A stretch of 9,825 nt of DNA, from positions 1 through 9,825 of the forward strand of contig JAUVPY010000051.1 in NCBI GenBank assembly GCA_030598425.1, read 5' to 3'. Under the pieces are notes generated by a model. The model had not been told where the DNA came from and did not search any database. It saw only the letters and a program-made list of their open reading frames with translations. This document shows positions 6,387 to 9,825 of the stretch, in pieces. Source of the DNA: Anaerolineae bacterium. Its GTDB lineage: Bacteria; Chloroflexota; Anaerolineae; 4572-78; NAK82. Both the position numbers and the translations under genes were made by a program. The stretch's first letter is position 1. Every line of letters starts with the position of its first letter.

Positions 6387-8317
6387 TGGCGGTCCTCGAT
6401 CTTAAAGGCGACGTGGTGAGACACGTCATTGGAACCGACGTGCAAGCCTGGGACGCGCAGCTTGACGACCTCGCAGCATTGGATGTCACCCAGGATGATA
6501 ACTTCATCGTATCGGATGGGGCTAACTGGACGCAGGAGACGGTCGCCCAGGTGCGTACTACGTTGGCCCTGGTCATTGGAACTAACGTACAAGCCTGGGA
6601 TGCACAACTTGACGACCTCGCGGCCCTGGCCGTCACCGATGGCAATTTCATCGTGGGCGATGGCTCGAATTGGGTTGCCGAGAGCGGAGCCACAGCTCGG
6701 GCCTCGTTGGGTTTGACAATCGGCTCGGATGTGCAAGCGTATGACGCTTTCCTGACAAGCATCGCTGCGCTGGGCACAGCCGCCGATAAGATGCTCTATA
6801 CGACCGGAGTTGACACGGCGGCGGAAACGGCGTTAACATCTTTCGGGCGATCACTCATAGACGACGCCAACGCAACGGCAGGCCGTACTACGTTGGGCCT
6901 GGTGATTGGCACCGACGTTCAAGCCTACGACGCTGAACTTGCTGCCCTTGCAGGACTGACCAGCGCGGCTAACAAGCTGCCATACTTTACCGGCTCAGGC
7001 ACGGCGACAGTGGCCGATTTCACGGCGGCTGGACGTGCCTTAATAGATGACGCAAACGCCAGCGCACAACGTACCACGCTGGGGCTTGCCATAGGTTCAG
7101 ACGTGCAAGCTTATGATGCTGATCTTGTGGCAATAGCTGCCCTATCGAGTGCGGATAGTAATTTCATAGTGGGGAGCGCGGGCGGGTGGGTTGCCGAAAG
7201 CGGAGCAACGGCCCGTACCTCATTGGGTGTTGCTATCGGCTCAGACGTGCAAGCGTATGACGCGGAACTGGCTGCCCTGGCTGGCCTGACCTTTGCAGAT
7301 GATCAAATCATCTTGGGTACGGGCGCGGGCACAGTCGGTATGGCCTCGTGTACGGTCTTTGCCCAGAGCATCTTGGATGACGCTGATGAGGCCACATTTA
7401 AGGCGACGGTCAACCTGGCCATTGGCACAGACGTTCAGGCCTGGGACACCCAATTAGACGACATCGCTGCCCTTGACCCAACCCAAGATGACAACTTCAT
7501 TGTGTCAGACGGCGCTAACTGGACGCAGGAGACGGTCGCCCAGGTGCGTACCACGCTCGGTCTAGAGGCTGGTGGCGCGGGAGATATTTGGGTAGAGAAG
7601 GCCGGCGATACGATGGCGGGTGACTTGACGTTCTCGGGTCAGGTTCATCCTGTTTTTAGCCCTGGCAGCGACACGAATTTCAACTTTTTGGAGAGTGATG
7701 TTACTGGCACCCCCACGATGGGTTGGGCTGAAGCTGCAAATGTGTTTTCATTTAATCATGGGGCTTTTGTAGCGGGCACAACGGCCTCCCGAATTACACG
7801 CGACAAAACGGGCGTCGTTAGTACGTCGCAATCAGCAATCCAAATTGGATTGAATGGCGGTACAATGCAAGCGGGTGGTGGTCCATCTTTCCTCTTTTTT
7901 GCTGACGGCAGCGATGCGGGGCGTGAGTTTTTGGGAAGGCTAACGGCAATATGGGAAGTCCCTACCGCTGGAAATGAGCAGGCGTCGGTTCAACTTGAAG
8001 TGCGGCAAAACGCGGCTGATACAAATGCGCAAACGCGAGTATTGCTTTGTAAGGCGAATGGGGATGTAATTATTGCGCCCTCTGGTAATCCCTCTGCCCA
8101 ACTTCACGTAAACCAAAGTGGCGCGGTTGCTGCACAGCCTCCACTGTTGCTCAATCAAGTCGATGTGTCGGAGGAGATGATGGAATTAACAACCACCATC
8201 GGCGTGGGCAATGCAATCGAGGCAGTAGGCGTCAAGACACTGACCACGACTCATTTTATTAAGGTTACTTTACCGGGCCCATTGACCCGTTATATTCCGG
8301 TAGGGACCATAGCATAG
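6386..8317 (+). CDS. Phage fiber protein with seven tandem repeats
   Basis: This 643-aa protein starts with TAATG coupling to the adaptor gene. Residues 15-394 are seven tandem units, each opening I-G-[TS]-[DN]-V-Q-A-[WY]-D and mostly closing with R-[TA]-[TS]-L-[GA]-[LV]. Short units of 48-49 aa carry NFIVxDGxNW; long units of 62 aa carry a [LI]-[ILD]-D-x-A-[ND] element. Units of this type are found in phage tail fibers and build long trimeric shafts. After a Gly-rich joint ([20 protein letters not shown]) comes a beta-rich region of about 240 residues, with a C-terminal segment (609-643, [20 protein letters not shown]) that could be the tip or a trimerisation domain. Lying between adaptor and closure genes, it may be a neck or head fiber rather than a tail fiber. 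Confidence 0.82.
   Translation: MAVLDLKGDVVRHVIGTDVQAWDAQLDDLAALDVTQDDNFIVSDGANWTQETVAQVRTTLALVIGTNVQAWDAQLDDLAALAVTDGNFIVGDGSNWVAESGATARASLGLTIGSDVQAYDAFLTSIAALGTAADKMLYTTGVDTAAETALTSFGRSLIDDANATAGRTTLGLVIGTDVQAYDAELAALAGLTSAANKLPYFTGSGTATVADFTAAGRALIDDANASAQRTTLGLAIGSDVQAYDADLVAIAALSSADSNFIVGSAGGWVAESGATARTSLGVAIGSDVQAYDAELAALAGLTFADDQIILGTGAGTVGMASCTVFAQSILDDADEATFKATVNLAIGTDVQAWDTQLDDIAALDPTQDDNFIVSDGANWTQETVAQVRTTLGLEAGGAGDIWVEKAGDTMAGDLTFSGQVHPVFSPGSDTNFNFLESDVTGTPTMGWAEAANVFSFNHGAFVAGTTASRITRDKTGVVSTSQSAIQIGLNGGTMQAGGGPSFLFFADGSDAGREFLGRLTAIWEVPTAGNEQASVQLEVRQNAADTNAQTRVLLCKANGDVIIAPSGNPSAQLHVNQSGAVAAQPPLLLNQVDVSEEMMELTTTIGVGNAIEAVGVKTLTTTHFIKVTLPGPLTRYIPVGTIA
6521..6558 (+). repeat. 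38-bp perfect direct repeat, copy 1 (first fiber unit)
   Basis: From GCTAACTGGACGCAGGAGAC to GTGCGTAC, this stretch is identical to 7514-7551 although the flanking codons differ at third positions. It codes for [13 protein letters not shown]. Confidence 0.8.
7514..7551 (+). repeat. 38-bp perfect direct repeat, copy 2 (last fiber unit)
   Basis: Identical to 6521-6558, 993 bases downstream in the same reading frame. Third-position changes just outside (for example CAGGATGATAAC against CAAGATGACAAC upstream, TACG against CACG downstream) contrast with none inside. Confidence 0.8.
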
Positions 8318-8326
8318 GAGATTGAC

Positions 8327-8605
8327 ATGGCAGATGAACCGCTTCCATCTATACCAGCACAACCTATAGAACAAAGTATAGAGGATATGGAGCTTGTGCT
8401 TTTCGATCCTGGCCCAATTGAGCAAGATCGGGAAGATGGCCAACCACGAGGGGCACAGTATAGTGTGCAAGCGTTGATGAGCGATGGGAATATGGATGTC
8501 AGGCAAGGCAACCTCATCCCCCACCTGACAAACGCCGAGGTTGACCAACTTGTTGCCATAGTCACACGCCTGCGGGGCAAGGCGGAGGACGCTTGGATAC
8601 CATGA
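8327..8605 (+). CDS. Hypothetical phage protein (92 aa)
   Basis: TAGGAGATTGAC, overlapping the fiber stop, gives a good ribosome binding site. The N-terminus is acidic and proline-rich (MADEPLPSIPAQPIEQSIED), with a second Pro-containing stretch (LFDPGPIEQDREDGQPRG). The C-terminal third is helical (LTNAEVDQLVAIVTRLRGKA). No signal peptide, membrane segment or known motif is seen. The stop overlaps the next start (ATGA). The position between fiber and closure genes suggests a virion or assembly role, but none can be assigned. Confidence 0.65.
   Translation: MADEPLPSIPAQPIEQSIEDMELVLFDPGPIEQDREDGQPRGAQYSVQALMSDGNMDVRQGNLIPHLTNAEVDQLVAIVTRLRGKAEDAWIP
8584..8588 (+). promoter_or_regulatory. Ribosome binding site with ambiguous start choice
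   Basis: GGAGG lies 4 bases before a TTG (8593) and 13 bases before an ATG (8602). Neither spacing is ideal. The ATG forms an ATGA overlap with the upstream stop, which favours coupled initiation there. Confidence 0.4.
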
Positions 8606-8817
8606 CCAACAGCAAAGAGCCAGTTATCACCAAGGCAGAGGCTATCAGTCTGGAAGATGCGCGGGAGGTATTGGCGCAAGATCAACAGGCCAATCTTGAA
8701 TTATGCCGACGAGAGATTGACGCCGTTCTTGAAAAGCGTAATTGTCGATTGGAAGCGACAATGCTATTGCGGGCAGGGAAAATTATCTCACGGGTGAATG
8801 TCGTAGCCAATGACTAG
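8602..8817 (+). CDS. Hypothetical small phage protein (71 aa)
   Basis: The ATG at 8602 is chosen because it overlaps the upstream stop as ATGA; a TTG at 8593 would add three residues. The product is helical: ISLEDAREVLAQDQQANLEL, then CRREIDAVLEKRNCRLEATM, and a short C-terminal strand (GKIISRVNVVAND). The helix followed by 'vLEk..CRLEA' and a terminal strand looks like a compact alpha/beta fold of a kind I have seen among small phage proteins of unknown function. The two cysteines are 13 residues apart. No enzymatic motif is visible. Confidence 0.65.
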   Translation: MTNSKEPVITKAEAISLEDAREVLAQDQQANLELCRREIDAVLEKRNCRLEATMLLRAGKIISRVNVVAND

Positions 8818-9439
8818 CATGACCGTGTTGGCGTGGTTCACCAAGAGCACCGGCGATCTGCCAGCAACGGGGCTTACCCTGGCCGACATTGACCTGACGC
8901 TCACGGCAATTCACCGCACGACCGGCGCAGAGACGGCGATTTGGAATACAGAAAACCCCACCTTTGAGGTTGCCAACGTGGGCGCTTATGGGAAGATCTA
9001 CGACGCTGATTTCGACACTTACAATTTTGCCGGCGGCGCTCAGTATGCCGACAGTGAAACACTTGACAATGATTATGTGAGCGGCTCATTGGGAATTGGT
9101 ATCACGTTCGCGGGAGAGGAAGGCGGAGATAACAAGGTGTTTCAATCTATCACAGTCACACATAAAAATAACCCGAGCGGTGCGGAGCTTGTCACTGTCC
9201 AAGAAGATATTTATTGTACGCCAATCGATAAACTAAGTCAGGATTGGCTACAAGAATATCCTACGGATAAGCAATTTTTGATGCGCCAGGTTTACACGAA
9301 GTACACCGCTTTTCAGGCCGGTGATTGTCTGGTATATGACAGTGTGACCTTTGCGGTCAAGGTCGTGCATCCGTATGACGCGCAAGGCGGATTTGACGCT
9401 TTCTATTTCTTGATACTGGAGTGGCAGAGTGGCTCCTAA
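8810..9439 (+). CDS. Two-part neck protein: beta domain plus head-closure-like C-terminus
   Basis: The ATG at 8810 overlaps the previous stop region by eight bases; an ATG at 8819 is an alternative. Residues about 5-110 form a beta domain (DLPATGLTLADIDLTLTAIH, AIWNTENPTFEVANVGAYGK) of the sort seen in phage fiber or appendage proteins. Residues about 135-209 look like a head-closure/stopper protein: MRQVYTKYTAFQAGDCLVYD, FAVKVVHPYDAQGG, then FYFLILEW, matching the 'f..GD.lv..g..y.V..v.p...qgg...f..l.le' pattern. The next gene is HK97-gp10-like, the usual partner of a closure protein. A beta-appendage on a closure protein would be unusual. The closure call is by pattern and position. Confidence 0.55.
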   Translation: MTSMTVLAWFTKSTGDLPATGLTLADIDLTLTAIHRTTGAETAIWNTENPTFEVANVGAYGKIYDADFDTYNFAGGAQYADSETLDNDYVSGSLGIGITFAGEEGGDNKVFQSITVTHKNNPSGAELVTVQEDIYCTPIDKLSQDWLQEYPTDKQFLMRQVYTKYTAFQAGDCLVYDSVTFAVKVVHPYDAQGGFDAFYFLILEWQSGS

Positions 9440-9734
9440 AGCTGTGCGCATAATCGGCGAAAAAGAACTCCACAGAGCTTTGGTCGAGATGACCAAACTC
9501 ATAGGCGATAAGACCCTGATCACCAAGCGGCTGTCCCCAGATATGCGGAAGTTCGCCCACGTGATCACTGGCTTTATGAAATCCACGATCTATCACAATA
9601 AAATGGTCGCCGGTGCTGATGCCTATTATGCTGGTTATGAAGCTGATCGAGGGGGAAAGCACGACTACGCCCAACGCGCTATTAAGGCGTTTCCAGTCGA
9701 GAAGTTTTTCGATGAGATCGTGGAGCCGTTCTGA
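9429..9734 (+). CDS. HK97 gp10-like head-tail joining/tail completion protein
   Basis: GTG start, 11 bases inside the end of the upstream gene; no other start fits the conserved N-terminus. The 101-aa product opens VRIIGEKELHRALVEMTKLI, a helix like that of HK97 gp10 family proteins, then KRLSPDMRKFAHVITGFMKS, and AGADAYYAGYEADRGGKHDY, matching the family's 'g....YA.yvE.Gt....' region, and a final amphipathic helix (RAIKAFPVEKFFDEIVE). The family sits between head-closure and tail terminator genes and takes part in head-tail joining. The length is short but within range. The stop overlaps the following start as TGATG. Confidence 0.72.
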   Translation: MAPKAVRIIGEKELHRALVEMTKLIGDKTLITKRLSPDMRKFAHVITGFMKSTIYHNKMVAGADAYYAGYEADRGGKHDYAQRAIKAFPVEKFFDEIVEPF

Positions 9735-9825
9735 TGGGATCAACGAGGAAAACAATCCGAGAAGCACTGGCGGCAATCTTCGTCACGGCGGACGACTTTA
9801 ACGTCGTTTACGCCTACGCGCCGGT
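9734..9825 (+). CDS. Probable tail terminator protein, N-terminal fragment (cut by window end)
   Basis: The ATG overlaps the gp10-like stop (TGATG). Only about 30 codons are visible: MGSTRKTIREALAAIFVTAD, then DFNVVYAYAP. A short helix 'ireALaaif' followed by a strand ending near 'Y.Y.P' resembles the start of phage tail terminator/neck proteins, and such a gene is expected after an HK97-gp10-like gene. The rest lies outside the window. Confidence 0.45.
   Translation, partial: MGSTRKTIREALAAIFVTADDFNVVYAYAP

Larger units (their letters stand above)
6428..7567 (+). repeat. Seven tandem coding repeats in two length classes
   Basis: Units begin at 6428, 6575, 6719, 6905, 7091, 7235 and 7421 and are 49, 48, 62, 62, 48, 62 and 49 codons long, giving the order short-short-long-long-short-long-short. 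Each starts at the Ile-Gly of the VQA-[WY]-D motif. The first and last units are much closer to each other than to the inner units. Confidence 0.85.

Noticed and set aside
6428..7567. CRISPR-like array
   Set aside because: Repeat units are 144-186 bases, diverged, in frame and protein-coding, without unique spacers; they are fiber repeats.
8271..8302. TACCGG...CCGGTA inverted repeat at the fiber gene end as a terminator
   Set aside because: Six-base arms, a 20-base loop and no T tract; the next gene follows at once with its own binding site.

Overview
The window is the head and neck gene block of a tailed double-stranded DNA bacteriophage or prophage (Caudoviricetes). Every supported gene is on the + strand, and coding is almost continuous. 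Intergenic gaps are 80 bases or less, many genes have GGAG-type ribosome binding sites, and several stop/start junctions overlap (TAATG, ATGA, TGATG). The Shine-Dalgarno sites point to a bacterial host. The host cannot be named from this sequence: base composition is moderately GC-rich, and there is no tRNA, integrase, attachment site or host gene. A lytic genome cannot be told from a prophage.

Left part (1-2525): the C-terminus of the portal protein, then a possible proline-rich micro-ORF, a 174-aa protein with an Ig/carboxypeptidase-regulatory-like beta domain, a 37-aa single-span membrane peptide, and a MuF-type minor head protein with the conserved Cys/His...PPxHxxCR motif. Two more small membrane proteins (65 and 50 aa) follow.

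Middle (2556-4787): a coiled-coil scaffolding protein, a small DUF2190-like decoration protein, the major capsid protein and a 56-aa coiled-coil protein. No head maturation protease is seen between portal and capsid. A separate scaffold plus MuF protein gives an SPP1-like order.

Right part (4765-9825): an unusual 393-aa beta-rich virion-type protein with a lipoprotein signal peptide, a 146-aa likely head-tail adaptor, and a 643-aa fiber made of seven tandem repeats in two length classes plus a C-terminal domain. Then come two small unknown proteins, a 209-aa protein whose C-terminus looks like a head-closure (neck) protein, an HK97-gp10-like protein, and the start of a probable tail terminator cut by the window edge.

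These genes would work together as follows: scaffold and capsid form the prohead on the portal, MuF and decoration proteins complete the head, and adaptor, closure, gp10-like and terminator proteins join head to tail. The fiber and lipoprotein genes lie inside this connector block rather than after the tail genes, so they may decorate the head or neck. That placement, the lipoprotein signal and the repeat architecture are the most notable features. I found no evidence of a wholly new defence or mobile system.
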